Source: Chromatiales bacterium
Lineage (GTDB): Bacteria > Pseudomonadota > Gammaproteobacteria > CAMYNG01
Length of the DNA stretch: 50,874 nt
NCBI GenBank assembly: GCA_027005735.1
Contig: JALTLF010000157.1
Coordinates: forward strand, 1-50,874
Reading direction: 5' to 3'
Below are positions 39,264 through 48,290 of this stretch, piece by piece (position 1 is the first letter of the stretch; each line of letters opens with the position of its first letter). A program made the translations under genes and the position numbers. The notes under the pieces were generated by a model. It was not told the DNA's origin. It ran no database searches and saw only the letters and a list, made by a program, of their open reading frames with translations.

Positions 39264-39794
39264 TTACTTTCTCCTGCGCCATGCAAGGAGCAGCAGCAGG
39301 GCACAGGGGATCCCCACCCAGACCAATTCGCTTTTCACCACGCGCCAGCCCCATTCGCTGAAGAAGGCGCGAATGCCGATGGGCGAGACGGCGATGGGTC
39401 GCCAGGGCAGGAAGTGGCGGCCGGCGTCGAAGGGCGCGAAGAAGGCCACGCCGAGGCCACCGTTGGTCATGGCATCCAGCAGCCCGTGGGAGGCGGTGAC
39501 GAGGGAGAAGAACACCACCAGCCGCCACCAGTTGGCACGGAAAACGGTGAGCGAAGGAAAACCGAAACGCGTCACCAGCACGCCGGCGAGCAGGGCGAAG
39601 GGCAGGGAGTGGGTGATGCCGCGATGTCCCCACATGGAGCTGTAGGGTACCCCCGCCCAGTGCCACAGCGCGTCGATATCGGGCAGGATGGCGCACAGTA
39701 CGGTCAGCCACCAGAAGCGCGCGACGGCCGCGTAGCGCGGGAAGTACCTGCCTGCCGTGACGGCCACCAGGCCGTGCGCGAGAACCGAGGCCAT
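39264..39794 (-). CDS. YdjM/DUF457-family membrane-bound metal-dependent hydrolase
   Basis: 176 residues, about four helices. Family signature: VLAHGLVAVTAGRYF, ILPDIDALWHW and MWGHRGITHSLPFALL (HRGxTHS). These conserved Asp and His residues are thought to bind metal in the YdjM family (LexA-induced inner-membrane protein in E. coli). Substrate unknown. It lies 5 bases before the SixA gene's stop on the same strand, downstream of it. Confidence 0.82.
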   Translation of the reverse strand: MASVLAHGLVAVTAGRYFPRYAAVARFWWLTVLCAILPDIDALWHWAGVPYSSMWGHRGITHSLPFALLAGVLVTRFGFPSLTVFRANWWRLVVFFSLVTASHGLLDAMTNGGLGVAFFAPFDAGRHFLPWRPIAVSPIGIRAFFSEWGWRVVKSELVWVGIPCALLLLLAWRRRK

Positions 39795-39799
39795 GGTCT

Positions 39800-40324
39800 T
39801 CAGTGTACCGGACGGATGAAGGGGGGCTGGGGATTGCGCGGGTGGTCGTAGTACATCAGGCGACCGGTGCCACAGTCCAGTTCGCGCCAGTGCTCGATAT
39901 TGAGTTCGAGGCTGATGATGGTGCAGGTGGCAAGGTCGTGCACCTCGGTGTCCTTTGCCAGGCAGTCGGCGAGGTGCGCCATGCCGGGATTGTGGCCTAC
40001 CACCATGAGATGATAGACCTCGTCGTCGTAACTCCGAATGATATCCACGAGGGTCTGGAAGTCGGCATTGTAGAGTTCCGCGTTCTGCTCGATGGGGATG
40101 TCATTCCCGTCATCGGCCAGCTCGTTGCGCAGCATTTCCGCCGTGCTGAGCGCGCGCCGGGCATTGCTGGTCAGGATGCGTTCAGGCCTGACACCGGCGG
40201 CGCGGGTGCGTTGACCCATGTCAGGGGCATCGAGTTCGCCCTGCGGATGCAGGGGACGTTCGAAGTCGGGGGTCGCTTCCGGCCAGTCGGCCCTGGCATG
40301 GCGCACGAGGGTGATCCGTTTCAT
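39800..40324 (-). CDS. sixA: Phosphohistidine phosphatase SixA
   Basis: 174 residues from ATG 40324 (MKRITLVRHARADWPE). The RHA motif (LVRHARA) of the SixA branch of histidine phosphatases is at the N-terminus, in place of the RHG of other members. The second catalytic His is in MVVGHNPGMAHLA, and the acidic LYNADFQTL also fits. It removes phosphate from phosphohistidine residues of carrier proteins such as phosphotransferase components. The upstream 139-base gap to fumC shows no clear signal. Confidence 0.85.
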   Translation of the reverse strand: MKRITLVRHARADWPEATPDFERPLHPQGELDAPDMGQRTRAAGVRPERILTSNARRALSTAEMLRNELADDGNDIPIEQNAELYNADFQTLVDIIRSYDDEVYHLMVVGHNPGMAHLADCLAKDTEVHDLATCTIISLELNIEHWRELDCGTGRLMYYDHPRNPQPPFIRPVH

Positions 40325-40463
40325 AAGCATGAGTGTAGCCCGCACCGCGGCGGAGGACAAAGTGATTTATCTTGTCGTTGGAGCGGGGACGGCTGACGGT
40401 CCGTAAACGTTGCCCCGGAGAGAGTTCGCATCTGTAAACTGTAGTGGAATTCGGAACACGTAT

Positions 40464-41864
40464 TTAGTCCGATTCGGCATCGGGCAGCCCACCGCGCGTC
40501 AGGCGCAGGGGATCGAGCAGGCGCCGTAGCGTGTCCTCGTCCAGCTCGGTCTCCTCGCGGGCCACCTCGATGAGAGGCCGTCCCTCGGCCAGGGCGCGTT
40601 TGGCGATGGCGGCGCCCTTCTCGTAGCCGATGACGGTGTTGAGCGCGGTCACCAGGATGGGGTTGCGATCCAGCACCTCGCGCATGGCCTCGGTATTGAC
40701 GGTGAAGCCCGCGATGGCCTTGTCGGCCAGCACGCGCGCGCCGCTGGCGAGCAGGGCGATACTCTGCAACAGGTTGGCGGCCGTCATGGGCCACATGACG
40801 TTGAGCTGGAAGTTGCCCGACTGCCCGGCCACGGTGATGGCACCGTCGTTACCCATCACCTGGGCACAGATCTGGGCGACGGCCTCGGGAATGACGGGAT
40901 TGACCTTGCCTGGCATGATGGAGGAGCCCGGCTGCAGGGCGGGCAGGGCGATCTCGCCGAGGCCGGCCTGGGGGCCGCTGTTCATCCAGCGCAGGTCATT
41001 GGCGATCTTCATGAGGGCGACGGCAAGCGTTCTCAGCTGGCCGCTCATTTCCACCACCGCGTCCTGGCTGGCCAGCCCCACGAAGGGATTGTCCATGGCG
41101 CGGAACGTCACCCGGGTGGTGCCGCTGAGTACCTCGCATACGCGTGGGCCAAAGTCGGGCAGGGTATTGATGCCTGTGCCGACGGCGGTGCCACCGATGG
41201 GCAGCCTGCACAGGCGTGTCAGCGAGGCCTGGATGCGATAGATGTTATCACGGATCTGTTGCGCCCAGGCCGTCAGCTCCTGTCCCAGGGTGATGGGCAT
41301 GGCGTCCATCAGGTGGGTCCGCCCGGTCTTTACCGTCTCGGCATGTTCCTCGGCGCGCGCATCGATGGTAGCGGCGAGATGATTCAGTGCCGGCAGGAGT
41401 TGCTGGTTGATCTCCAGGCAGGCGGCCACGTGAATGGCCGAGGGGAAGACATCGTTGGAGCTCTGCCCCATGTTGACATGGTCATTGGGATGGACGGCTT
41501 CGCCGGCATACCCGCTGGCCAGGTGGGCGATGACCTCGTTGGCGTTCATGTTGCTGGAGGTCCCCGAGCCGGTCTGGAAGATATCGACGGGGAACTGGTC
41601 GTCGTGCTGACCGTCGGCGACTTCGTCGGCGGCCTTGATGATGGCGTTGGCATGGGCCTCGCCGAGCAGGCCCAGTACCCAGTTGACCGTGGCGCAGGCA
41701 CTCTTGATACGCCCGAGGGCATGGATCAGGGGCGGCGGGAGGGTAAGGCCGCTGAGGGGGAAGTTTTCCACCGCGCGTTGGGTCTGGGCGCCATAGAGGG
41801 CATCGGCGGGGACGCGCAGTTCCCCCATGCTGTCTTTCTCGATGCGGTAGTCCTTAGCCGACAT
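40464..41864 (-). CDS. fumC: Class II fumarate hydratase
   Basis: 466 residues from ATG 41864 (MSAKDYRIEKDSMGELRVP); the longer track start overlaps the NTF2-like gene. Signatures: DALYGAQTQRAVENF, TGSGTSSNMNANEV, GRTHLMDAMP (catalytic His region) and PGSSIMPGKVNP (fumarase/aspartase signature with the flexible-loop Ser). It hydrates fumarate to malate in the citric acid cycle; this form is iron-free and oxygen-stable. It overlaps the upstream NTF2-like gene by 11 bases. Confidence 0.95.
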   Translation of the reverse strand: MSAKDYRIEKDSMGELRVPADALYGAQTQRAVENFPLSGLTLPPPLIHALGRIKSACATVNWVLGLLGEAHANAIIKAADEVADGQHDDQFPVDIFQTGSGTSSNMNANEVIAHLASGYAGEAVHPNDHVNMGQSSNDVFPSAIHVAACLEINQQLLPALNHLAATIDARAEEHAETVKTGRTHLMDAMPITLGQELTAWAQQIRDNIYRIQASLTRLCRLPIGGTAVGTGINTLPDFGPRVCEVLSGTTRVTFRAMDNPFVGLASQDAVVEMSGQLRTLAVALMKIANDLRWMNSGPQAGLGEIALPALQPGSSIMPGKVNPVIPEAVAQICAQVMGNDGAITVAGQSGNFQLNVMWPMTAANLLQSIALLASGARVLADKAIAGFTVNTEAMREVLDRNPILVTALNTVIGYEKGAAIAKRALAEGRPLIEVAREETELDEDTLRRLLDPLRLTRGGLPDAESD

Positions 41865-42255
41865 TGCGTGTCTGTTGCTTGCCGTGTTCCCAGTGCCTGA
41901 TGTTTTCTTCCACCACCCGCCAGTGTTCACCGTCTTCCTGCTCGATGATGACGTCCTTGTTGATGATAACACAGGCTCCGGTGGCGGCAGTCATGGTTTC
42001 GTTGACGTTGAAGACCACCCGGCGCAGGGTGATCTGGCGCATGGCCAGATCGTCGTAGCTCAGCGAGGCAAGCAGTCCCCGGCGTAGCTCGTTGCGACGG
42101 CGCTGGTGCCAGCCATCGTAATCCACCACGCGGTCGCCCGGCAGGCCGTAGACCTGTACCTTGCGTGATACCAGCGCCATGTGAGCGGCAAGATCGCGGC
42201 GGGCGATACTCTCCGACATGGCGTTGAGCCAGTTGCGGACGGTGATCTCGGACAT
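41854..42255 (-). CDS. NTF2-like (SnoaL-fold) protein
   Basis: 133 residues. An initial helix pair (VRNWLNAMSESIARRDLAAH MAL) leads into strands QVYGLPG, RRVVFNVNETM, ACVIINKDVIIEQE and WRVVEENIRHW, the cone-shaped NTF2-like layout. No catalytic residues can be named. It overlaps fumC by 11 bases and is likely translated with it. Function unknown. Confidence 0.65.
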   Translation of the reverse strand: MSEITVRNWLNAMSESIARRDLAAHMALVSRKVQVYGLPGDRVVDYDGWHQRRRNELRRGLLASLSYDDLAMRQITLRRVVFNVNETMTAATGACVIINKDVIIEQEDGEHWRVVEENIRHWEHGKQQTRNVG

Positions 42256-42560
42256 GGTTTTTATCGGGCTCCCCGGAATACAGGCTGATGCAAGCCTGTT
42301 ATCGGCGGCGGGCGCGGATTTTCCAGATCTGGAGTCGCAGGAGGTATATAAAAAGGTGAGCGGAAAATGGCCGGGACAGGCGCCGGGACGGCCGAATCAA
42401 TCATAACTTATTGTTTTCCTGAGAAAAAATGCAATAACGGGCGCGTTTTTCTTGACCTGAGCGGGCAAAAGCCTGATCATACGCGGCTTCGCGGCGCTGT
42501 ATGCTATCAGATCTGTGCCGTAAGCTGTTAATTTATAACAACTTACCATAAAGGACCCCC
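42256..42560. promoter_or_regulatory. Divergent intergenic region with candidate pdh promoter
   Basis: 305 bases between the NTF2-like/fumC pair and the pyruvate dehydrogenase operon. TTGACC (42452-42457) and GATCAT (42475-42480) with a 17-base spacer form a possible plus-strand promoter; the AT-rich tail TTAATTTATAACAACTTACC precedes the start. No PdhR-like dyad is obvious. Confidence 0.4.
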
Positions 42561-43571
42561 ATGAACGACGCCGACAAAAAACGTCTGTTACGCGAGATGA
42601 TCCTCTACCGCCGTTTCGAGGATCGCAGCTTCGAGGCCTACATGGAGCGCAAGATCGGCGGTTTCCTGCACCTCTATTCCGGCCAGGAAGCCGTGGCCAC
42701 CGGCGTGCTGGAAATGGCCGTCGTGGGGCAGGGCAGGAAGAACGACTACGTCATCACCGGCTACCGCGACCACATCCACGCCATCAAGACGGGCACCGAT
42801 CCGAAGGCCGTCATGGCCGAGCTGTACGGCAAGGAGACCGGCTGCTCGAAGGGCCGCGGCGGCTCCATGCACATCTTCGATGCCAGCCAGAACTTCATGG
42901 GTGGTTATGCCCTCGTCGGCCAGCCCTTCCCGCTGGCCGCCGGGCTGGCCATGGGCGCCAAGCACCAGAAGACCAACCAGATCGCCATCTGCTTCCTCGG
43001 TGACGGGGCCAATAACCAGGGCACCTTCCACGAGACCATGAACATGGCCTCCATCTGGAACCTGCCGGTGCTGTTCGTGTGCGAGAACAACCAGTACGCC
43101 ATCGGCACGCGCATCGATCGTTCCACCGCCGTGACCGACCAGTACAGGCGCGTCGAGGCCTATAACATGAAATCCAGCCAGCACGACGGCATGGACATTG
43201 ATATCGTTATGGCGGCGGCAAAGGATGCCATCGACTACGTGCGCAAGGAGAGCAAGCCCTACTTTATCGAGTTCATGACCTATCGCTTCCGCGGCCACTC
43301 CATGTCCGACGCCAAGGGTTACCGCACCAGGGAAGAAGAGGCCGAGTGGGAGAAGCGCGATCCCATCAAGATCTACAGCCGCCGGCTCGTCGAGGAAGGC
43401 ATCATCACCCCGGAAGACATCAAGGCGATGGAAAAGGAAGTGGATGACTACATCGAGAACGAAGTCATCAAGTTCGCCGAGGAGAGCCCCGAGCCGAAGG
43501 TCGAGGAACTCACCAGGTACGTGCTGGACGACAACCCCGATCCCCGCTGGATCGGCCCGTTGCAGCAATAA
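42561..43571 (+). CDS. pdhA: Pyruvate dehydrogenase E1 component, alpha subunit
   Basis: 336 residues. The thiamine diphosphate motif is complete: FLGDGANNQGTFHETMNMAS to CENNQYAIGT; also GRGGSMHIFDASQNFMGGYA and the phosphorylation-loop-like YRFRGHSMSDAKGYR. This is the alpha2beta2 type of E1, not the single-chain AceE common in gammaproteobacteria. It decarboxylates pyruvate to hydroxyethyl-ThDP. It is followed by the beta subunit 21 bases later. Confidence 0.95.
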   Translation: MNDADKKRLLREMILYRRFEDRSFEAYMERKIGGFLHLYSGQEAVATGVLEMAVVGQGRKNDYVITGYRDHIHAIKTGTDPKAVMAELYGKETGCSKGRGGSMHIFDASQNFMGGYALVGQPFPLAAGLAMGAKHQKTNQIAICFLGDGANNQGTFHETMNMASIWNLPVLFVCENNQYAIGTRIDRSTAVTDQYRRVEAYNMKSSQHDGMDIDIVMAAAKDAIDYVRKESKPYFIEFMTYRFRGHSMSDAKGYRTREEEAEWEKRDPIKIYSRRLVEEGIITPEDIKAMEKEVDDYIENEVIKFAEESPEPKVEELTRYVLDDNPDPRWIGPLQQ

Positions 43572-43592
43572 GAATTCTACAGAGGAACCAAG

Positions 43593-44573
43593 ATGGCAGA
43601 GACCGCGTACTGGGAAGCGATCCGTCGCGCCCATGATGAAGAAATGGCCAACGATGAGCTGGTGATCGCCATGGGCGAGGACATCGGCGTGGCCGGTGGT
43701 ACCTACAAGGCGACCCTGGGCCTGTACGACAAGTATGGCGAGGAGCGCGTCATCGATACGCCCATTTCCGAGAACTCCTATACCGGTATCGGCATCGGCG
43801 CTTCCATGACCGGCATGCGTCCTATCATCGAGATCATGTCCATCAATTTCGCACTGCTGGCGCTGGATACCCTGATCAACGCCGCGGCCAAGATCCGTTA
43901 CATGTCCGGCGGTCAGATCGCCTGCCCTATCGTCATGCGGACCCCCGGCGGAACCGCGCACCAGCTGGCCGCGCAGCACTCGGCGCGCCTGGCACGCATG
44001 TTCATGTCCACCTCCGGCCTGCGCGTGGTCACGCCGCGCGGTCCGCTTGATGCCTACGGCATGCTCAAGTCCGCCGTGCGTTGCAATGACCCGGTGATCA
44101 TCATCGAGCACGAACAGATGTACAACCTCAAGGAAGACATCCCCGATGAGGAATTCTTCCGTCCGCTGGAGGGCGCCGAGGTGGTGCGCGAGGGCAGCGA
44201 CATTACCCTCATCGGGTACAACTTCAGCGTGCACCTGTGTCTCCAGGCGGCGAAGCGCCTCGAGGGTGACGGTATCAGCGCCGAGGTCATCGACCTGCGT
44301 GCCCTCAAACCCATCGACCGCGAGACCATCCGCCGCTCGGTGGAGAAGACCCACCATGCCGTCGTCGCCGAGGAAGACGAGGCTCCCGTCGGTGTCGGCG
44401 CGGAGATCATCACCGGCATCATCGAGGACTGTTTCTTCGCGCTGGATTCCCAGCCGGTGCGCGTGCATGCCGCCGACGTGCCCGTGCCCTACAACGCGAC
44501 ACTGGAGAAGGCCGCCATCCCGGATGCCAACGACGTCTACCAGGGTGCCCTCAAGGCGCTGGGCAAGATTTAG
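43593..44573 (+). CDS. pdhB: Pyruvate dehydrogenase E1 component, beta subunit
   Basis: 326 residues with the standard E1-beta pattern: MGEDIGVAGGTYKATLGL, RVIDTPISENSYTGIGIGA, IVMRTPGGTAHQLAAQHS, and the C-terminal transketolase domain (VIDLRALKPIDRETIRRS). It completes the ThDP site with the alpha subunit and transfers the acetyl group to E2 lipoyl groups. It is followed by an 88-base gap holding a REP-like hairpin and then the E2-E3 gene. Confidence 0.95.
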   Translation: MAETAYWEAIRRAHDEEMANDELVIAMGEDIGVAGGTYKATLGLYDKYGEERVIDTPISENSYTGIGIGASMTGMRPIIEIMSINFALLALDTLINAAAKIRYMSGGQIACPIVMRTPGGTAHQLAAQHSARLARMFMSTSGLRVVTPRGPLDAYGMLKSAVRCNDPVIIIEHEQMYNLKEDIPDEEFFRPLEGAEVVREGSDITLIGYNFSVHLCLQAAKRLEGDGISAEVIDLRALKPIDRETIRRSVEKTHHAVVAEEDEAPVGVGAEIITGIIEDCFFALDSQPVRVHAADVPVPYNATLEKAAIPDANDVYQGALKALGKI

Positions 44574-44581
44574 GTTCATGC

Positions 44582-44644
44582 GTAGGAGCGGCGCCTCGCC
44601 GCGATTACGAAAATGACTTTTCGCGCCGTGGGCGGCGCTCCTAC
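44582..44644. repeat. REP-like inverted repeat between E1-beta and E2-E3
   Basis: GTAGGAGCGGCGCC and GGCGGCGCTCCTAC are near-perfect inverted arms (one mismatch) with CGCCGCG and CGCGCC inside. This is the 'GTAGGAGCGGC...' class of gammaproteobacterial REP sequences. It may stabilise the E1 message. Confidence 0.7.
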
Positions 44645-44661
44645 ATGACGAAGAAAAAAGA

Positions 44662-47600
44662 ATGAGCGATCCTTATTTAATCAAGATGCCCAAGCTCTCC
44701 GACACCATGGAGGAGGGCACCATCGTCACCTGGGAAAAGAACGTCGGTGACAAGGTGGAACGTGGCGATATCGTGGCAACCATCGAGACCGACAAGGCCA
44801 TTATGGATCTGGAGGTCTTTCGCGAAGGTTACCTCTCCGGCCCCATCCTGCCGGTGGACAGTGTCGTGCCGGTGGGCGAGGTCATCGCGCGCCTGGTAGC
44901 GACGCCCGAAGAGGTGGTCGACGCCGAAGGCGAGCCTGGAGCGAGTGGTGACGCGGAACCCGCCGCCGCGGCCGAGACGTCGGGCAGCAGTGATGGGGAA
45001 GGCGAAGCCGCCGCCGACGAGGACGTGCCCACCGATGCCTATGCCATCAAGATGCCCAAGCTCTCCGATACCATGGAAGAGGGTGTCATCGTCTCCTGGG
45101 AAAAGAACATCGGTGACAGGATCGAGCGCGGTGACGTGGTTGCCCAGGTGGAGACCGACAAGGCCATCATGGACGTGGAGATCTTTCGCGAGGGCTATCT
45201 CTCGGGCCCCATGGCCGAGGTGGACAGCACCGTACCCGTGGGCGAGCCCATCGCCTGGCTCGTTCCCGAGGCCGGGCAGGTGGTGGACAAGCGCAAGGCC
45301 GTCAGCAGTGGTGGAGTGAAGAAGGCCGACAGCGCGCCGGTGAAATCCGAGCCGGCCGGCACCGCCAAGCCCAAGACCCGCATCCCGGCGCAGCCCTCGG
45401 GTGCGACGCCCGCGCCACGGCCGCGCAACACCGCGGCCACGCCCTACGCGCGGCAACTCGCCGGCGCCCACGGTATCGATCTCAACAGCATTACCGGTAC
45501 CGGCCCCGGCGGCGTCATCGTCGCCGCCGACGTGCTCAATGCCGACGTGCAGAAGACCGCCACCAAGCGGATCTTCCAGGTGCCGGGCGAAGGCCGTCCC
45601 ATGACGGCAATGGAAAAGGCCGTGGCGCATAACATGGAATATTCCCTTTCCATGCCGCTGTTTCGCGTCACCGTCAACGTCGATCCCGCCAGCCTCAAGG
45701 CGGCCTCGAAGAAGAAGGGTTTTTCCCTCACCGTGACGCTGGCCAAGGCCGCGGCACTGGCCATCGCGCGCCACCCGCGCGTCAACGCCGTCTATCAGCA
45801 TGAAGACCGCATCGTCGAGCGCGAGCAGGTGGACATCGGCCTCGCCGTGGAGACCGAGGGCATGGGCCTGGTGGTGCCGGTACTGCGCGACGTGGTCAAC
45901 CGCGATCTCAGCGCATTGGTGGCCGACTGGAAGGACCTCGTGGATCGCGCCCGCGCGCGCCGCCTCAAGCCCGACGAGTATTCCAACCCCACCTTCACCA
46001 TTTCCAACATGGGTATGCTGGGCGTGGCCCTGTTCGACGCCATCCCCTCGCCGGGCACCTCGGCCATTTTCGCCATCTCGACCCTCGGCCCCAACGGCAT
46101 GCCGGTGACGGTGACCGCCGATCACCGTATCGTCAACGGCGCCGATGCCGCCAAGTTCCTCAACACCTTCAAGGAGCTGGTGGAGAATCCCACCTGGCTG
46201 GATGCCGCCGCCACGCCCGTGGCCAGCGAACCGGCATCGTCCGGCTTCCGGATCCCGGCCGGTGACTGGGACTACGACGTGGTGGTCATCGGTGGCGGTC
46301 CCGGCGGTGAGGACTGCGCGCGGGATCTCGTCGGCGCGGGCCTCAAGGTGGCCATGATCAACGACTCTCCCTTCCCCGGCGGCGAATGTCTGTGGCGCGG
46401 CTGCATCCCCTCCAAGGCCTGGCGCGCGGCGGCGGATCGCATGCGCGACCGCGCCCACGACGGGCTGCTGGGTGTCAAGGGTACCAGCAAGCCGAGCCTG
46501 GACTGGAAGAAACTGGAGGCCCACCGCCGTGGCGTGCTGGAAGAACGTGGCAAGATGGCGCTCAACACCGACAAGGGCGTGAAGATCGATGTCATCCAGG
46601 GCTTCGCGCGCTTCGAAGATGATCATACCGTGTCGGTGGACAGCGGCGGCAACCAGAAGGACCCGCACACCCGGCCGGTGCCCGGTGATGGCAGAAAGAC
46701 CCGCAGGATCACTTTCGGTGCCGCAGTCATCGCCACCGGCGCGCCGCCCTTCGTGCCACCTATTCCCGGCGCGCAGGAGGGACTGGCGTCCGGCGGCGTG
46801 CTGACTTCGGATACCGTGTGGGGTCTCAAGGAGGCGCCGAAGCGTCTCGGTGTCATCGGCGGCGGCGCCATCGGCGTGGAGATGGCGCAGATCTTCCAGG
46901 ACTTCGGCGCTAAGGTCACCCTGCTCGAAGGTCAGGATCGCATCCTCGCCGAAGTGGAACCGGAAGTGGCGAAGCAGCTCACCGAGGTGCTCAATGCCGA
47001 TCCGCGACTGAACATCGAAACCGGCGCAAAGGTCACCGGCATCAAGGGCGAACCCGGCGCCATGAAGCTCAGTTTCGAGGACGCCGAGGGCAAGAAGCGC
47101 AGCATTACCTGCGACTACGTCATCATGGCCACCGGCAAGCGCCCGGTGCTGGAACCCCTGCAACTGGACCGGGCCGGCGTGGCGGTGGAGAATGGCGTCA
47201 TCCGGGCCGACAACCGTTGCCGTACCTCGGTGCCGCATATCTTCGCCGTGGGCGACGTCATCGGCGGCCTGATGCTGGCGCACACCGCCGGCCAGCAAGG
47301 CCGCGTGGCGGCGCACATCATCAGCGGCGAGGACATGGTCTACGACCAGAATAAGGACTCCGGGGTGATCTTCACGCGCCCCGAGGCGGCCTTCGTGGGC
47401 CTGTCCGTGGCCCAGGCGAAGGAACAGGGCATCGACGCGGTGGAAGTGAAGGTGCCCATGAGCATCGACGCCAAGGCCATGATCAACGGCGAGACCCACG
47501 GCCTCATCAAGATCGTCGCCGACAAGGCCAGCCGTCGCATCGTTGGCGTGCACCTGCTGGCCGATCATGCCGACACCCTCATCGGCGAGGCGGTGATGAT

Positions 47601-47733
47601 GGTCGCCGGCGACATGACCCTGGACCAGGTGGCCCAGGCCATTCATCCCCATCCCACCCAGACCGAGCTCTTCGGCGAACTGGCCCGCCGCCTGCTCTCG
47701 CGCCTCAAGCGCAGCGCGCGGAAAAAGAAGTAG
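44662..47733 (+). CDS. Fused pyruvate dehydrogenase E2 (dihydrolipoamide acetyltransferase) and E3 (dihydrolipoamide dehydrogenase)
   Basis: 1023 residues in one frame. Two lipoyl domains, each ETDKAIMD (Lys45 and Lys167), nearly identical; Ala/Pro-rich linkers; a peripheral-subunit-binding domain (TPYARQLAGAHGIDLNSITG, about 260-292); the acetyltransferase domain ending ADHRIVNGADAAKFL (catalytic His488); then from about 537 a full E3: FAD motif VVVIGGGPGGEDCA, redox disulfide GGECLWRGCIPSK (Cys576/581), NAD motif LGVIGGGAIGVEMAQ, second FAD motif HIFAVGDVIGG, and HPHPTQTELFGE with the active-site His-Glu. E2 and E3 are separate proteins in nearly all bacteria. The fusion is real, with no stop or frame change between the parts. 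Confidence 0.93.
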   Translation: MSDPYLIKMPKLSDTMEEGTIVTWEKNVGDKVERGDIVATIETDKAIMDLEVFREGYLSGPILPVDSVVPVGEVIARLVATPEEVVDAEGEPGASGDAEPAAAAETSGSSDGEGEAAADEDVPTDAYAIKMPKLSDTMEEGVIVSWEKNIGDRIERGDVVAQVETDKAIMDVEIFREGYLSGPMAEVDSTVPVGEPIAWLVPEAGQVVDKRKAVSSGGVKKADSAPVKSEPAGTAKPKTRIPAQPSGATPAPRPRNTAATPYARQLAGAHGIDLNSITGTGPGGVIVAADVLNADVQKTATKRIFQVPGEGRPMTAMEKAVAHNMEYSLSMPLFRVTVNVDPASLKAASKKKGFSLTVTLAKAAALAIARHPRVNAVYQHEDRIVEREQVDIGLAVETEGMGLVVPVLRDVVNRDLSALVADWKDLVDRARARRLKPDEYSNPTFTISNMGMLGVALFDAIPSPGTSAIFAISTLGPNGMPVTVTADHRIVNGADAAKFLNTFKELVENPTWLDAAATPVASEPASSGFRIPAGDWDYDVVVIGGGPGGEDCARDLVGAGLKVAMINDSPFPGGECLWRGCIPSKAWRAAADRMRDRAHDGLLGVKGTSKPSLDWKKLEAHRRGVLEERGKMALNTDKGVKIDVIQGFARFEDDHTVSVDSGGNQKDPHTRPVPGDGRKTRRITFGAAVIATGAPPFVPPIPGAQEGLASGGVLTSDTVWGLKEAPKRLGVIGGGAIGVEMAQIFQDFGAKVTLLEGQDRILAEVEPEVAKQLTEVLNADPRLNIETGAKVTGIKGEPGAMKLSFEDAEGKKRSITCDYVIMATGKRPVLEPLQLDRAGVAVENGVIRADNRCRTSVPHIFAVGDVIGGLMLAHTAGQQGRVAAHIISGEDMVYDQNKDSGVIFTRPEAAFVGLSVAQAKEQGIDAVEVKVPMSIDAKAMINGETHGLIKIVADKASRRIVGVHLLADHADTLIGEAVMMVAGDMTLDQVAQAIHPHPTQTELFGELARRLLSRLKRSARKKK

Positions 47734-47763
47734 CGAGTCGCGAGTAGCGAGGCATGAGGGAAA

Positions 47764-47793
47764 CCGGCGGGCCAGACAGCCCGCCGTTTTTTT
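47764..47793 (+). terminator. Rho-independent terminator of pdh operon
   Basis: CGGCGGGC-CAGACA-GCCCGCCG followed by TTTTTTTT, 31 bases after the E2-E3 stop: a classic strong intrinsic terminator. Confidence 0.93.
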
Positions 47794-47834
47794 TCGATCT
47801 GTGTACTTTGGTCTCCGCAGCCGTGCCTTAGATC

Positions 47835-47946
47835 GTCATTCCGCCCGTGGCGAAACGGCGAAGCGGAGAGCCGGAATCCAGTGCCACGGATCCATCGCTG
47901 GATCCCGGGTCTGCGCCATGCGCCGCATGGCTCCGCCCGGAATGGC
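47835..47946. repeat. Imperfect intergenic palindromic repeat element
   Basis: The 326-base gap after pdh (47734-48059) has no gene. GTCATTCCGCCCG at one end and CCGCCCGGAATGGC at the other are roughly inverted, with GGAATCCAG and CTGGATCCC inside; such 'GTCATTCCGG...GGAATGAC' blocks are small non-coding mobile-like elements in many gammaproteobacteria. A 19-bp segment at 47971-47989 recurs inverted at the window end. Confidence 0.55.
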
Positions 47947-47970
47947 AAAGCACCTTCACGCTTCGCGATC

Positions 47971-47989
47971 CTTCGCGGCCTTTGCGGTT
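47971..47989. repeat. Dispersed 19-bp repeat, copy 1
   Basis: CTTCGCGGCCTTTGCGGTT is the exact reverse complement of 50856-50874, just after argG. It is a fragment of a common intergenic repeat ('AACCGCAAAGG.CGCGAAG'). Confidence 0.7.
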
Positions 47990-48059
47990 ACCGTTGTGTC
48001 GCCTGGATGCAGGTCGCAGGACTGAATCCGAGGAGGAGGCGCCAGGCAAAACGGCGTTA

Positions 48060-48263
48060 TCAGGTACCACGGCTGGCGTAGAACACGAACCAGGCGGCCG
48101 TGGCGAGATAGGCAAAGGTGTATCCCAGCTGCGGCAAGAGTTCGATGAGCATATCGGGGTCAACCGGCAGATTCCCGAAAAATACGATCCGCCCCAGGTT
48201 CATCAGGTGGAGGATCGCCGCGATGACCCATCCGATGGCGACAACAAGGCTAAGTGGTTTCAT
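48060..48263 (-). CDS. Small two-helix membrane protein A
   Basis: 67 residues: helices LSLVVAIGWVIAAILHLMN and LGYTFAYLATAAWFVFYAS. Its ending (LATAAWFVFYASRGT) resembles that of the next gene product (LAAWFFVNFASTGN), so the pair are probably paralogues and cotranscribed (27-base gap). No known family; function unknown. Confidence 0.6.
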   Translation of the reverse strand: MKPLSLVVAIGWVIAAILHLMNLGRIVFFGNLPVDPDMLIELLPQLGYTFAYLATAAWFVFYASRGT

Positions 48264-48290
48264 GTTTTCAGTCCTTTTTCTGTATTTACA

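Noticed and set aside
42588-44579. 663-residue antisense ORF across the pdhA/pdhB genes
   Set aside because: It is a shadow of GC-rich codon use opposite two well-recognised enzymes; the translation has low complexity and no family pattern.
46120-46140. DHRIVNG in E2 as a defective DHRxxDG motif
   Set aside because: Asn at this place also occurs in active pyruvate dehydrogenase E2 proteins, so it is not a sign of lost function.
44677-47652. 991-residue antisense ORF opposite E2-E3
   Set aside because: Its repeats mirror the lipoyl domains of the real gene; no ribosome site and His/Gly-rich composition typical of antisense frames.
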